Shown: positions 46,001 to 54,849 of the stretch, in pieces | Numbering within the stretch: the first letter of the stretch is position 1 | How the letters are laid out: every line of letters begins with the position of its first letter | Assembly (NCBI GenBank): GCA_018267195.1 | Contig: JAFDYY010000005.1 | Coordinates: forward strand, 1-64,000 | Origin: Bacteroidota bacterium | GTDB taxonomy: Bacteria > Bacteroidota > Bacteroidia > Cytophagales > Cyclobacteriaceae | Reading direction: 5' to 3' | DNA: 64,000 nucleotides | Notes under the pieces: model-generated | Told to the model about the DNA's origin: nothing | The model's database searches: none | What the model saw: only the letters and a program-made list of their open reading frames with translations | Translations under genes and position numbers: made by a program

Positions 46001-49000
46001 ACAAATTAGAGACCACCGGCTCAGGGTTAATCGTAATCACCACATTTACCGGATTTCCCAAACAGCCATCGGCACTTACGGGTACTACGGTATAAGTAGC
46101 AGCTAATTGATTGGCCGTAGTATTTACATACTGATCATTTACTAAATAAGAATTGCTAACTCCCGTAGCAGGCACTACCACATTGCTGCCGGAGGCAACC
46201 AATCCGGCCGCAAGCGTAAGATTGGTAATGTTATAACCCGATGCGGCCACAGACGTGCCAACCGTATTGAGCGTAAGATTTATTGCTGTGCTACTGCAAA
46301 CTGTATTATTTAACGTAGGTAACAGCACAGGTTCGGGGGTAATCGTCATGATAATGGATTGCGGTTGCCCCAGACAACCAGCCGGGCTTACCGGAACTAC
46401 CGTATAAGTTACGGTTAGAGGCAAATTACCCACGTTGGTAAACTGATCGTTAGCCAGATAGCCGGCCACTACTCCTGCAGCCGGAACTGTAGCATTAGTA
46501 CCTTTGGGGGTTAACCCACCAGAAATAGTACGGGCGGTAATATTGTAAGAAGAAGCCACCACCGATGTGCCATTGGTATTCAATGTTAAACCAGTAGCCA
46601 CATCACTACAAACGGTGTTGTTAAGCGCGTTAGACACAACGGGCTCAGGATTAATCGTAATAGTAATGGATTTAGACGGCCCCGGGCAGCCTGCCGCACT
46701 CAACGGAACGACCGTATAAACTACAGGTAAAGAAGTATTACTGGTATTGGTGTATTTGTCGTTAAGTAAGTAAGTAGGCACTACACTGGTAGCAGGTACT
46801 ACGGCATTAGTACCTGCTGCCGTTAGCCCGGGTGCAACTGACACCGAAGAAATCGTGTAGTTAGCAGCCGCCACCGAAGTGCCATTCGTATTGAGCGTAA
46901 GATTGATGGCAGCGCCACTACAAACTGTTGTATTTAGTGAATTAGAAACAATAGGTTCCGGGCTAATGGTAAGAGTGATGGATTTTGATTTGCCCAAACA
47001 CCCGGCAGCGCTTGTTGGCACTACGGTGTATACTACCGTTAACGGAACAGTTCCCGTATTAGAATAGGTATCTCCCGCTAAGTAATTAGCCGGCACATTA
47101 CTAGCCGGAATGGCCGCATTGCTTCCGGCCGTAAGTCCGCCTGCAATAGTAATGGCCGTAATATTATAGTTGGCTGCCGCCACAGATGAACCATTCGTAT
47201 TTAAGGTTAATCCGATCGGAACAATACTACACACCGTTGCATCCAGTGTACTGGAAACAACCGGCTCAGGGTTAATTGTTATGGTAATAACTTTAGCCAC
47301 ACCTAAACAACCGGACGAACTTACCGGCACCACCGTATATGTTACCGTTAGCGGGCTAGCCCCGGTGTTGGTGTACACATCATTTGAAAGATAATTAGCC
47401 GGAACACCCGCAACCGGAACGGCTGCGTTCGCAACATTAGGTGTTAACCCGGCAGAAATAGCCCGTGCCGTAATGTTATAGTTTGCTGCCCCCACCGATG
47501 TGCCATTCGTATTCAGCACTAATCCGATCGCATTACTACTACATATTGATCCATCCAGTGAAGACGACATTACCGGTTCAGGATTAATGGTAATCGTTAT
47601 TATTTTTGGTTGGCCATTACAAGGTGATGCACTAACCGGAACAACCGTATATTTTACTGTCAAGGCGGCTCCTGTTGTATTCGTAAATACATCGCTCGCC
47701 AAATAAGCGGCAGTTACACCGGAAGCCGGAACAACGGCATTAGTCCCTCCTGCTACAAGCCCCACATCAATTGATCTGGCTGTAATATTGTAAGAAGTTG
47801 CTGCTATAGATGTTCCGTTGGTATTTAAGGTAAGACCGGTAACTCCCCTGCTGCACACCGATGCATTCAACCCACTGGCCACCACAGGCTCAGGGAGAAT
47901 TGTCATCGTTATAGATTTAGGCGGATTGCCATTGCAGCCTAACGAACTTACCGGCACTACTTGATACACTACAGTAAGTGATGAATTTCCGGTGTTGGTA
48001 AATTGATCAGCCGACAAATAACCCGGAGCCACATTTACGGCAGGTACAATGGCGTTGCTGCCTCCGGCCACCAAGCCGGGGGCAATCGAAATTCCCGTTA
48101 TGTTATACCCTGTAGCCGGAACTGATCCGGCAATGGTGCTAAGAGTAAGGCCTGTTGCCAATTCACTACATAGTGTTTTATCTAAGGTGTTAGAGAGCGA
48201 TGGCTGCGGGTTAATTGTAATATTGAAGGTTACAGAACTCCCTACACACCCGGCAGACGTAACCGGTACCACCGCGTACTGAACTACTAATGGATTGAGT
48301 GTGGTATTCAGGTAAGAGTCGTTAGAAATATAAGAAGCACTTACCCCATTGGCCGGAATGATAGCATTGCTGCCGGAAGCCACAAGTCCGCCCGGAACTA
48401 CAATTGATGTAACATTGTAATTATTGATGGCTGGAGAGCCCGCTGTTTTTGTAAACGTAACACCAATGGCATTACCACTACAGGGGGAAGGATTTACAAC
48501 ATTGATAGCTGGCTGTGGGTTTACCGTAACCACCACATTTCGGGTAGTTCCTATACAACCTGCACCACTTACCGGGGTAATTGCATACGTTGCTGTAATG
48601 GCTGCAGAAGAGGTGTTATTCAGCACATCTGTAATGGGCACATTCATGTTCGTAACAGCAGAACCTTGTGCGCTTGCATCCGACATCGTAGGAACAGGCC
48701 AACTATAAACTGTTCCGGCCGGTAGATTAAGCGGACTTAACAGGATATTGTAATTCACCTGCGAACCACTACAGATCGTTGCCGTTTGTGGTGTAACCAA
48801 TACCGGTTCCGGGTTTACGGTTAGCACTACACTTTGGGTTGTACCCGTACAATTAGGTGCTGCCGAGGCGGTGGGGGTAACATTAAATGTAACCGACCCT
48901 ACCGCTCCAGACTGATTTCTTAACACGCCAGCAGTAAAGGTGCTCGATAAGTTTCCTACACCGTTTTGTCCGTTTACTACACCGGTTATACTTCCGGTTA

Positions 49001-52000
49001 TATTGGTAACCGTCCAGGCATAAGTACTGGCAATATTCGATGTAAAAGCCAGTGTAGGCACCTGACCGCTACATACTGTACTAGTGGCGGCCGAGGTCAT
49101 AGCCGGACGCGGATGCACATTCACTCCAATACTGGCGGCTCCGCCAACACAACCTGATATAGCCGTTTCAGTTACCGAAATAGTTATCGGAGTTATAATT
49201 CCAAAGTTTACATTAATGGCACTTCCGTTAGCTGTTACCGAACCGGCATTCGATGCATCCGGGGTTACCGTCCATGTATAAGTTGATGAACCATTTGGTG
49301 AAGCTACTGAATAAGGTACGGCTGTTTGGTTGGTACATACATCTACTGCTCCGGTAATGGAGTTAGGTGCCGGAGCTGAATTCACCGTAATCGTCATGGG
49401 GTTGGTATTTCCGGTACATCCGTTCAATGTCTCAAATACATTGATAGCTACCGTACCGGTAGCCGAAGGAAATTTCAACAACACAAAGAAATTAGATGAA
49501 TTGGTACCGCCTCCGCCAAACAAAGCCACATCTCCAGGAGGGGTGCCCACCACACTCCAGGTATAATTGGAACCGGGGTTCTTTGAAGGATCAAGCTGAT
49601 ACAATAAAATACTGCTTCCCGTACACACCGATGTATTTCCCGATAACGGGTTATCAATCGGCCGGGGTAATACGGTCAGGTTAACAGAGGAAGAATTGGT
49701 GCAACTCGTAACCGTATTAGTAACTTTCGTATAAACCGTTACGGACGTGGCCGGAAGAACCGGAGCCAATGTGTAATTGGTAGGGGTAGGAATCAATGTG
49801 GTGAGGCCGGCATCAGAATACCAGGCTACCGTTCGGTTTACCATGGAACCTCCGGCAATGGTTGCGTTATACGAAGTCAGGTCAATTCCTGCATGAGTAT
49901 TACTGTGAGGCGGTATGGGGGTTGCCCCCGCGTGATCTTCACAGTATGAATAATTCTGATTCGTTGCTACCGGCAGCGGATTAACCGTGAACGTGAGCGT
50001 TCCGGAGTTAACACAAGTTGCCGCAGACGTAGCCACGAAATAATAAATTTTGCCATTGGTAACCGTAACATTAGAAGGCGTACCAACCAAACTGATATGA
50101 CCGGCATCGTTATACCAAACTACTGTAGGGGCATTGGTAACTGAGGCATTGTAACTGGTTAAATCTACATTGGCGTGCGAGCCTCCACCAAACACATCTT
50201 CGCAAAGAGCCGGGGTCGGATCCACACTGGTGGGCAACGGGTTTACGGTAAGGGTGGCAGCCGGAGAGTTAATGGTGCAAGAGCCGGTGGTAGTTAATAC
50301 CGCCCGATACTTATAATTGTTAAGGCCGTTTGTAACACCGGTAATATTCATTGTTGCCGTAGTAACATTACTGTAAGGCGCTCCATTTGAGAGGTTATTC
50401 CAAGTCGCGCCCCCATCAGTACTAACTTGCCATTGGTAAGTTAAGCCCGGACCTGTAGCACCCGCAATCGAAAAAGAGGAGTTTTTCCCGGCACATTTGG
50501 TATCATTAGCCGGCAAGCCACCCGGCAAAGCAGCCAACGGATTTACCGGAAGGGTTATCGTAAAAGAAGAACCTGCGCAACTTCCCGTAACAGCCGTTGG
50601 GGTTACTGTAAAAACAGCATTGATAGCCGCTCCGGTGGAGTTGGTGAGTATAAAGCCCGTAATGTTTCCGGTACCACTGGCCACGCCACCGGTTAGTGCA
50701 CCGTAGCTTCCCGTCCAGGCAAAGGTGCTGGCCACACTGTTACCACCCGGCTGATTAACCCCCTGCGTTTGCGGGTTAATATTTACTGTGGCAGGTGAGC
50801 ATAATGCCGGTAATGTCTGGTTAGCTGAAACCGGTTCCGGGTTTACCTGTTGGGTAACGGTAAAATTAGCACCGGGGCAAGACCCCGTAACCGATGTAGG
50901 CGTTACCGTATAGGTGGCTGTTTGTACAGAAGATGTTTTGTTTACCACTACACCGGTAATATTCCCTGTGCCACTGGCCGGGCCGGTCATGCCTCCGGTA
51001 TAAGCGGCCGTCCAGGCAAATGTACTGGCCACCCCATTGGTAATATTGGCAGCCGTATTAATATTAAGATTTGTTTGAGAGCAAACTACAACCGGTGTAC
51101 TGTTGTTGCTTAGGGGCAATGGATTAACCGTTACCGTCAGCGGGTTATTGGTTATGGCTCCCGCTAAAACAGCATTGCAATTATCCTTAACAAGAGTAAC
51201 ATTATAGGTAACAGAACCCGCTACGGCAGTAGGGATAGGAATATTGTTGCCCGAGACGTAGTTGTTAATGGTATTCGTGGTTACACCATTAAATATTTGG
51301 ACGGTATAGGGAGCTACTCCCCCTGTTATGGCCAACGATAAATTGGCTGTAGCATTTTGACAAACCGATGCCGGTCCCGATAAAGTAGCGGCAGTCGGAA
51401 TGCTGCCAATCGTAACGGTTACGTTTCCAGTATTGGGGTTGGTCGTACAACCCAACGGGTCGGTAATGCTGGTTATTGAGTAGGTCCTGGTTGATGCAAT
51501 ATTGGTAAGTGTAGCATTGGCTGCACTAACATATCCCGGGCCGGCAGTATAAGTGCCTCCCAAATTATCCTGATAGTTTACGGTATAAGAAGTCAGCGCA
51601 TTGCCGTTGTTGTCTGTAATGGTAAAGGCAACTGTTGTTGAATTAGGAGCCGGGCAAAGTGAAGTAGGGCCTGTAGAAGAAAGTACGGCCGATAAATTAC
51701 GTACGGTTACGGTAGCCGTAGCCGGGCTCATTGCTGAGGGTGTACAACCGTTGGTATCCGTAATCGATATCAGCGAGTATGTGGTATTTACTGTGGGGCT
51801 TACCGGTATGTTGCTTGCCGATACATACCCATTTACAGTTGTGTTGACTGATCCGTCACTATAAACAACTGAGTATGGTCCAACCCCCCCGGTAATCGTT
51901 ACTACCAGATTAGATGTACCACCCTTACAGATGGTATTCGTTCCTGAGAGCACCGCGTTAGTAGGGCGTGGGTTTACAATAATAGTAGCCGTAGGGCTAT

Positions 52001-54677
52001 TAACCGGTGAACAAACCCCATTTTGTATCACCGCATAAAACTGATACGTAGTTTGTGCACCGCCTACAATAGGTACTGTAGCTGCTGTAATATTGGCCGT
52101 GGTGCCTGTCCCTAAGGCTACATTGGTAGAAAATCCACCTCCGTTTACCTGCATCTGCCAGTTTTGCACCGTACCGCGTATGCCGTTAACCTTTACAACT
52201 GACGGGATGCTGCCTTCACAAATAGTTTGCGAGGGCACACTGATAGAGCCACCATTGCTTACCCCATACACATTTACCGCAAGGTTGGTGGTGTTATTTG
52301 GACAATTGGTAAGTGGCGTAATACTGTAGGGTGCCGGCAAGGCTGGTGGCGGTGCCGGGTTTGTAACCGGGCTGATGATATTGACTACCGGGCTGCCGGT
52401 ATATTGAAGATTAACACTAATATTGTTAGTAGTAAACGTGGCCGGCTGAGGTGATAGATTAAACGTGGCATTGGTGCTTGTTCCTTGCGGTGCCGACAAG
52501 GATACTTGTACCCCAAAACCCTGGCTCCAGAAATCATCCGTTACAAAATTGATAGCCCCGTTTTCCGGGGCTATGCCCGTATTGGTAAAGGTATTTACCG
52601 GTAAAGTTTTAGGGGTAGTTGGTGCCGAGGAGGTGTACGTTTGAGTGGTGTTGTTACAAACATTAACAGGCCCCGATGTAATGGAAGGCGTATTCGTTAG
52701 AATATTAGGCTGTTGGAAGATAACCACCTCTACCGGAGTACTTTCGCAGGTGGAAGGACCGGAAGCTGCTAACTGGGTAGCCCAAAGCGAATAATAACCA
52801 CCATTGGTATTATTAATGGCAAACGTACCAATACCTCCACTAGAAGTGTAGGCATTGGCCGGAAACGTTAAACTATTAGCACCGTTAGGATTCGTAATCT
52901 TTGCCCCGCCAACTTGCGGGTTGCTTTTATACCAGTTTACACCCGTTCTGGATCCACCGATTGAACTATTGGTAGAAAAATTGATAGGGTTGATGTTATT
53001 GGCCGCACTGTAACAAACGGCCTGGCCAGCCGATGACAGCGGAGCCGGAGCGGTAACAATCTGCACATATTGGCCTGCTACCGTACCGGTAAACTCTACG
53101 GGGTTATTTCCCGGATAGGGATTACAAGCATTCCAATATTGGATAGTAACATAAAATTTTTGCCCCACCACCTGGCCAAGAGGCGATGAAGTCGTGATTA
53201 ATTGGCTTACAAACCCCGATGTTGTGGCTGTAATAGGAACATTTAGTTGAATAACTCCGTTGGCATCAGGCACATTGGGACCACCTGCTCCTGTAGGCAC
53301 ATAGCCGTTAACCGTAGCCGGAACTGCCGGAGTATTAACCGGGGGAGCCAGGTTATAGGCCGCTGATATAACCGGGTTAGCTACCAACGAAGCATTGAGT
53401 GCCCCACCGGCACCGGTTACCGAAAAACCATTAACTACAATATTAGGAATGTTGTTAGCCGGCACAGACGAATTTTGCCCTCCATAAATAATCCGTATCC
53501 ATCGTGGGGCACTATTTACGGGAGAATTAAACGCGCCCTGCGTGGGTACTGTTAGTAAAGTACCATTACCCATACAATTAAACGTAGATAAGTCATTGAA
53601 TTTAACACCCACATTAGTGCCCAGACAAACCTGATCAGACGTGGGAGTAACCGGTGGAATCGTATTTTGGATATTAAGAGTACCTGGGGTTTGGTTATCC
53701 CAATCAAATGAAACAAAATTTTGGGACTTCAGGTTTTGCCCAGTATTACATCCGAAATACGCGCCATTGAAAGGATAAGCTACTGCGTTAAAATTACAAA
53801 GCCCCGAACCTTTGGGATAAATAAAAGGATTTGTTCCGTCTACAAGGCCTGTAACCGGGTTAAAACTGGTGCGATACGTTAAAAATATTTCAGGATAAGG
53901 AGTAGCAGGAGGTGAATACCCACTTTGGATAGTAGTAAGTGAGTTAGCTAATGTAACATTTGAAAACCAAGACAAGCCACCGGGGTCTGAATACCAAGCC
54001 TTTAACCCTGTAGTTGTATTCCCCGGGTCATTCCATTTTACGATTAAGTTTTCATTGCCTACAGCAAACTTAGAACTGTTTCGCCACCGCAGTGAGTATC
54101 GGTAAGTCCAGCGCCAGAATTTGGTATCTACCGGGGCGCATTGAGTTGGTGAGGAGGCATTACCATAACTTAGAAAGTTTACATCTACACAAGTAGCAGC
54201 ATAATTATTTTTACAGGTAATGCCGGCAAAATTAGTTGCCGAATTTCCGCTAACTCCTGTCTTTAAAGTGCCACCCGTGTTGTTAAAAGTAACCTTCACT
54301 ACATCTCCAGGCAGCACCCATGCCGGGTGCCCCGCTATAACCGATGCATCAAAAGCTACCCGTACCACTCCGGCTGCCCCATTTATAATAGGATAAGTAG
54401 TAACTCCCGTAAAGGGCACGGTGGCAATAATAGTAACAGGGGTTCCATTAACGGTAACACTCCACTGCGCCATAGTTGATGACCCTGTCAGCGTTACCGC
54501 TCCTCCGGCTCCGTCATTAAACAATACATCAACCGACTGTTGGTCAAAAGATTCATACCGAGGCCAATTGGCGTTGTTTACCACCGTAGCTGTTTGTCCA
54601 AACAAGTGGCTACTACACAAAAAGAGTAGGCAAGTATAAACAAGAAATCGGATAGGATGAAGAGAAGTAGAGGTCAT
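40008..54677 (-). CDS. Giant SprB-like T9SS surface protein (4889 residues)
   Basis: A single 14.7-kb open frame has a signal peptide (to about residue 27, SHLFGQ). A unique N-terminal region (about 30-700) contains an aromatic-rich CAPVDTKFWRWTYRYSLRW block. Ig/PKD-like domains with cysteine pairs fill about 700-2050, then 13 tandem copies of a roughly 104-residue domain (about 2051-3403) and further diverged copies. Two PKD domains with FNWDFGDGGT-type motifs are near the end. The last 99 residues (IPNAFTPS ... YDRWGNLIFES ... DGYDQNGRLMHAGVYVYKL) are a gliding-associated, type B T9SS sorting domain. The protein should be exported by the T9SS and displayed as a long filament, probably for adhesion or gliding. 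PorP/SprF follows. Confidence 0.93.
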   Translation of the reverse strand: MTSTSLHPIRFLVYTCLLFLCSSHLFGQTATVVNNANWPRYESFDQQSVDVLFNDGAGGAVTLTGSSTMAQWSVTVNGTPVTIIATVPFTGVTTYPIINGAAGVVRVAFDASVIAGHPAWVLPGDVVKVTFNNTGGTLKTGVSGNSATNFAGITCKNNYAATCVDVNFLSYGNASSPTQCAPVDTKFWRWTYRYSLRWRNSSKFAVGNENLIVKWNDPGNTTTGLKAWYSDPGGLSWFSNVTLANSLTTIQSGYSPPATPYPEIFLTYRTSFNPVTGLVDGTNPFIYPKGSGLCNFNAVAYPFNGAYFGCNTGQNLKSQNFVSFDWDNQTPGTLNIQNTIPPVTPTSDQVCLGTNVGVKFNDLSTFNCMGNGTLLTVPTQGAFNSPVNSAPRWIRIIYGGQNSSVPANNIPNIVVNGFSVTGAGGALNASLVANPVISAAYNLAPPVNTPAVPATVNGYVPTGAGGPNVPDANGVIQLNVPITATTSGFVSQLITTSSPLGQVVGQKFYVTIQYWNACNPYPGNNPVEFTGTVAGQYVQIVTAPAPLSSAGQAVCYSAANNINPINFSTNSSIGGSRTGVNWYKSNPQVGGAKITNPNGANSLTFPANAYTSSGGIGTFAINNTNGGYYSLWATQLAASGPSTCESTPVEVVIFQQPNILTNTPSITSGPVNVCNNTTQTYTSSAPTTPKTLPVNTFTNTGIAPENGAINFVTDDFWSQGFGVQVSLSAPQGTSTNATFNLSPQPATFTTNNISVNLQYTGSPVVNIISPVTNPAPPPALPAPYSITPLTNCPNNTTNLAVNVYGVSNGGSISVPSQTICEGSIPSVVKVNGIRGTVQNWQMQVNGGGFSTNVALGTGTTANITAATVPIVGGAQTTYQFYAVIQNGVCSPVNSPTATIIVNPRPTNAVLSGTNTICKGGTSNLVVTITGGVGPYSVVYSDGSVNTTVNGYVSASNIPVSPTVNTTYSLISITDTNGCTPSAMSPATATVTVRNLSAVLSSTGPTSLCPAPNSTTVAFTITDNNGNALTSYTVNYQDNLGGTYTAGPGYVSAANATLTNIASTRTYSITSITDPLGCTTNPNTGNVTVTIGSIPTAATLSGPASVCQNATANLSLAITGGVAPYTVQIFNGVTTNTINNYVSGNNIPIPTAVAGSVTYNVTLVKDNCNAVLAGAITNNPLTVTVNPLPLSNNSTPVVVCSQTNLNINTAANITNGVASTFAWTAAYTGGMTGPASGTGNITGVVVNKTSSVQTATYTVTPTSVTGSCPGANFTVTQQVNPEPVSANQTLPALCSPATVNINPQTQGVNQPGGNSVASTFAWTGSYGALTGGVASGTGNITGFILTNSTGAAINAVFTVTPTAVTGSCAGSSFTITLPVNPLAALPGGLPANDTKCAGKNSSFSIAGATGPGLTYQWQVSTDGGATWNNLSNGAPYSNVTTATMNITGVTNGLNNYKYRAVLTTTGSCTINSPAATLTVNPLPTSVDPTPALCEDVFGGGSHANVDLTSYNASVTNAPTVVWYNDAGHISLVGTPSNVTVTNGKIYYFVATSAATCVNSGTLTFTVNPLPVATNQNYSYCEDHAGATPIPPHSNTHAGIDLTSYNATIAGGSMVNRTVAWYSDAGLTTLIPTPTNYTLAPVLPATSVTVYTKVTNTVTSCTNSSSVNLTVLPRPIDNPLSGNTSVCTGSSILLYQLDPSKNPGSNYTWSVVGTPPGDVALFGGGGTNSSNFFVLLKFPSATGTVAINVFETLNGCTGNTNPMTITVNSAPAPNSITGAVDVCTNQTAVPYSVASPNGSSTYTWTVTPDASNAGSVTANGSAINVNFGIITPITISVTETAISGCVGGAASIGVNVHPRPAMTSAATSTVCSGQVPTLAFTSNIASTYAWTVTNITGSITGVVNGQNGVGNLSSTFTAGVLRNQSGAVGSVTFNVTPTASAAPNCTGTTQSVVLTVNPEPVLVTPQTATICSGSQVNYNILLSPLNLPAGTVYSWPVPTMSDASAQGSAVTNMNVPITDVLNNTSSAAITATYAITPVSGAGCIGTTRNVVVTVNPQPAINVVNPSPCSGNAIGVTFTKTAGSPAINNYNVTSIVVPGGLVASGSNAIIPANGVSASYISNDSYLNTTLNPLVVQYAVVPVTSAGCVGSSVTFNITINPQPSLSNTLDKTLCSELATGLTLSTIAGSVPATGYNITGISIAPGLVAGGSNAIVPAVNVAPGYLSADQFTNTGNSSLTVVYQVVPVSSLGCNGNPPKSITMTILPEPVVASGLNASVCSRGVTGLTLNTNGTSIAATSYNITARSIDVGLVAGGTNAVVPASGVTAAYLASDVFTNTTGAALTVKYTVVPVSASPCNGQPKIITITINPEPVMSSSLDGSICSSNAIGLVLNTNGTSVGAANYNITARAISAGLTPNVANAAVPVAGVPANYLSNDVYTNTGASPLTVTYTVVPVSSSGCLGVAKVITITINPEPVVSSTLDATVCSIVPIGLTLNTNGSSVAAANYNITAITIAGGLTAGSNAAIPASNVPANYLAGDTYSNTGTVPLTVVYTVVPTSAAGCLGKSKSITLTISPEPIVSNSLNTTVCSGAAINLTLNTNGTSVAAANYTISSVSVAPGLTAAGTNAVVPATSVVPTYLLNDKYTNTSNTSLPVVYTVVPLSAAGCPGPSKSITITINPEPVVSNALNNTVCSDVATGLTLNTNGTSVVASSYNITARTISGGLTPKGTNATVPAAGVVAGYLANDQFTNVGNLPLTVTYTVVPVSPAGCLGQPQSIIMTITPEPVLLPTLNNTVCSSTAINLTLNTVGTSVAASGYNITNLTLAAGLVASGSNVVVPATGVSNSYLVNDQYVNTTANQLAATYTVVPVSADGCLGNPVNVVITINPEPVVSNLLDNTVCSDAITNLILNTNGTSVAALNYNITARTIAGSLAPAGTNAIVPATGVGANYLMNDKFTNTSNAIQLVTYTVVPVSGATCLGSPKVITITINPKPVLSGTLNNSVCSNTATGLTLATNGVSVSAQNYNIVSVSLAGGLTPLGTNAAIPATGVNASYLASDVFINTGNSNLTVTYNVIPVSAAGCAGVSVPVVITIMPQPVMSNTLDATLCSSLPIGLTLNTNGTSVPAANYNITTLTVGGGLVAAGGNAAVPATGVVPGYLANDVYTNTTNAALTVNYTAIPVSAATCAGAPKMITITINPQPVVASGLDKSACSQANIALTLNTNGASVAAANYSVTGVTIDPGLTAAGTNVTIPTSSNVAANYLISDKYTNTGLTSGNVVYTVVPYSAANCQGQAKSITITINPEPVMATANQSVCSSAATGLSLVTSPTSVAAASFNIVSETIGGTLTASGTNATVPNTGVAASYLANDVFKNISNASQQVSYVVIPVSGSTCVGVAQTIKVTVYPEPVGSNVTDPKCAATLNQNLQSQVTNGVNSVFTYTVSSNNGGVPAAANRTVASSAPITDSYTNNTGTPATITYTVTPLSASNNCVGATFTYVVVISPTPVGAGSTAVALCSRTAININPQSNITNSVISTFSWTAVYDASLTGGVNSGTGNITGNLTNLTAGTLNATYTVTPSSGPCAGNTFVIVQPVNPEPVMDPSLAAKTICSNNASSPNPTNIVLNTNGISVSATSYNVSLVSQDIGLTGSPTTGAALGANGIKNDVYNNVGAVPLKVVYQSIPKSAAGCTGAPFQIAVTVNPEPVVGAITNTVCSKSTSAITLATNGSSVGATSYKLTAVSVPGTITAAASNVANLGLPQTGGVGLIANDKYTNTTNVSVNVVYSIAAISGSGCQGVPQSITLTINPEPILVPGLATVCSGLTSGIILGTQVGSAPIVQYNLKQIFVVDSLTAAGTNAGIGNYMVNNFLANDVFTNITKNSWQVTYTIAPVAAGNCVGNDYLVKLTVNPAPSLANLSLVVCSGSATGITLNTKSSSVVAASPNGYNITAIAIQPGLTQNAGNIGTPRNGVTNTEILGDKFTNATNGTQTVTYSVAPVSSAGCIGPVKTVVVTVEPTIKATITPASLTQSICSNNQTNIVMSSPSVPTTGAASISFSYTATSNIGGSLSGFTPSISNLPPGSIQDNLVNVSNAPGNVTYKITAVSNGAGGGVGCSSAAVNFVVTVDPLPKLIASPLISTVCSQVASNIALNSPTTPSAGTVQFNVISATPTGGITLTSPAVPVATYANHATIVDKWNNTTVSQQTVSYVLQPVISGGLGCVGSNSSITLNVNPLPVITATSQAPICSDSTVNISLSSNVIGTINTWSTSISPANSVIGAGGGSGDLILQSLRNNGNVPSTVTYTITPKAANCVNTPLVVNVTVNPTPTFTGLPLKQVVCYGAPLTIPLASPVTGVNYAWTTDPNNSGVPLAGSASGAGANSSATINVASVKDTLSFSSDAFSYYITPTGPAPTFCPGLQKTVSVQAGALMKAKFLNDSINNLCAGTKDFLQVQLNGQAPFTLVYNDGSNQTLTKVANFKAIAITPTSNSTYKLVSMMDNLGCAQPLNRQVVYNVYPKLTAAFTIGPVPQFSGGNSTVNFTNTSTPQDNTKFSYVWNFGVDSAPDSVNNVGPNFLVNYSSPGRKIISLTVTNLSPSASGLSCYTKMTTQSINILIAPVIAAFQATPPASCFPSDLIVTQNTSGGDQSSWQVTDSNNNIVAQSTAPLPKFSITQPGKYYISLTAIYSKTGQQNTLTQGPFLVYDKPKAMFLANPPTVYVPDSPMKLINNSIGGTEFNWDFGDGGTSTDFDPSYTYKFEGIFTITLISSNDHGGGVICRDTATQKIVAKQGGVAKIPNAFTPSTAGPSGGVSGGTNDANNYIFLPQVRGIEEFNLQIYDRWGNLIFESNNQTVGWDGYDQNGRLMHAGVYVYKLTLRLSDQQRTTQIGDVTLIR
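42645..43903 (-). repeat. Four diverged copies of the giant-protein repeat
   Basis: Four more domains follow the same plan as the main array: an NPEPV-type start, a CS motif, a central GLT-type turn, a NDxxxN segment and a final C-G pair. They are separated from the array by two differently built domains and have diverged more, so they are probably older copies. Confidence 0.7.
44468..48524 (-). repeat. Thirteen tandem 312-bp repeats within the giant gene
   Basis: The array consists of 13 in-frame units of about 104 codons. Each begins near NPEPV, has a TVCS cysteine about 16 residues in, a LTLNTNGTSV strand, a YNIT strand, a TNAxVPAxGV loop, YLxNDxFTNT and a TYTVVPVSAxGCxG end with the second cysteine. 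Protein similarity between copies is high while the DNA differs at many third positions, so these are not recent duplications. Protein positions are about 2051-3403. Confidence 0.88.
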
Positions 54678-54748
54678 TAGGTTGGGGTTCTAACCGTTTA
54701 TATTCCAACATTCGTTAAGGTGTAACCTTTTAGAATGTTACAATTCTC

Positions 54749-54756
54749 CAAACTTA
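54749..54756 (-). promoter_or_regulatory. -7 element (TAAGTTTG) of the giant-protein operon
   Basis: An exact TAnnTTTG match on the minus strand lies 71 nt before the ATG at 54677, with a poor -33 (TTTC at 20-nt spacing, or TTTG at 13 nt). A small inverted repeat, TGTAAC-N10-GTTACA (54721-54742), lies between the box and the gene and may be regulatory. Confidence 0.45.
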
Positions 54757-54797
54757 TTTATTATTTCCGCAAAAAGGAAATTTTTGAGGGTGAACGG

Positions 54798-54826
54798 TTG
54801 CCAACCGACCAAATCTCCTACCTTTG
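54798..54826 (+). promoter_or_regulatory. pyrG promoter: TTG-N18-TACCTTTG
   Basis: TTG (54798-54800), 18 nt and TACCTTTG (54819-54826) lie 23 nt before the pyrG ATG. The -33 box is embedded in a perfect palindrome CGGTTG-C-CAACCG (54795-54807), a candidate operator. Confidence 0.75.
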
Positions 54827-54849
54827 CGCGCGGATTTTTTAAAAAATCA

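Noticed and set aside
44468..48524. Possible CRISPR or non-coding satellite array
   Set aside because: The unit is 312 bp, stays in one reading frame and encodes a conserved protein domain. There are no short identical repeats with unique spacers.
41097..54639. Many plus-strand open frames inside the giant gene (for example 41893-42390, 43351-43644, 48424-48708)
   Set aside because: They are antisense shadows produced by the Thr/Asn/Val-rich repeat codons, with no signal peptides or domain motifs, and their repeated occurrence follows the 312-bp repeat.
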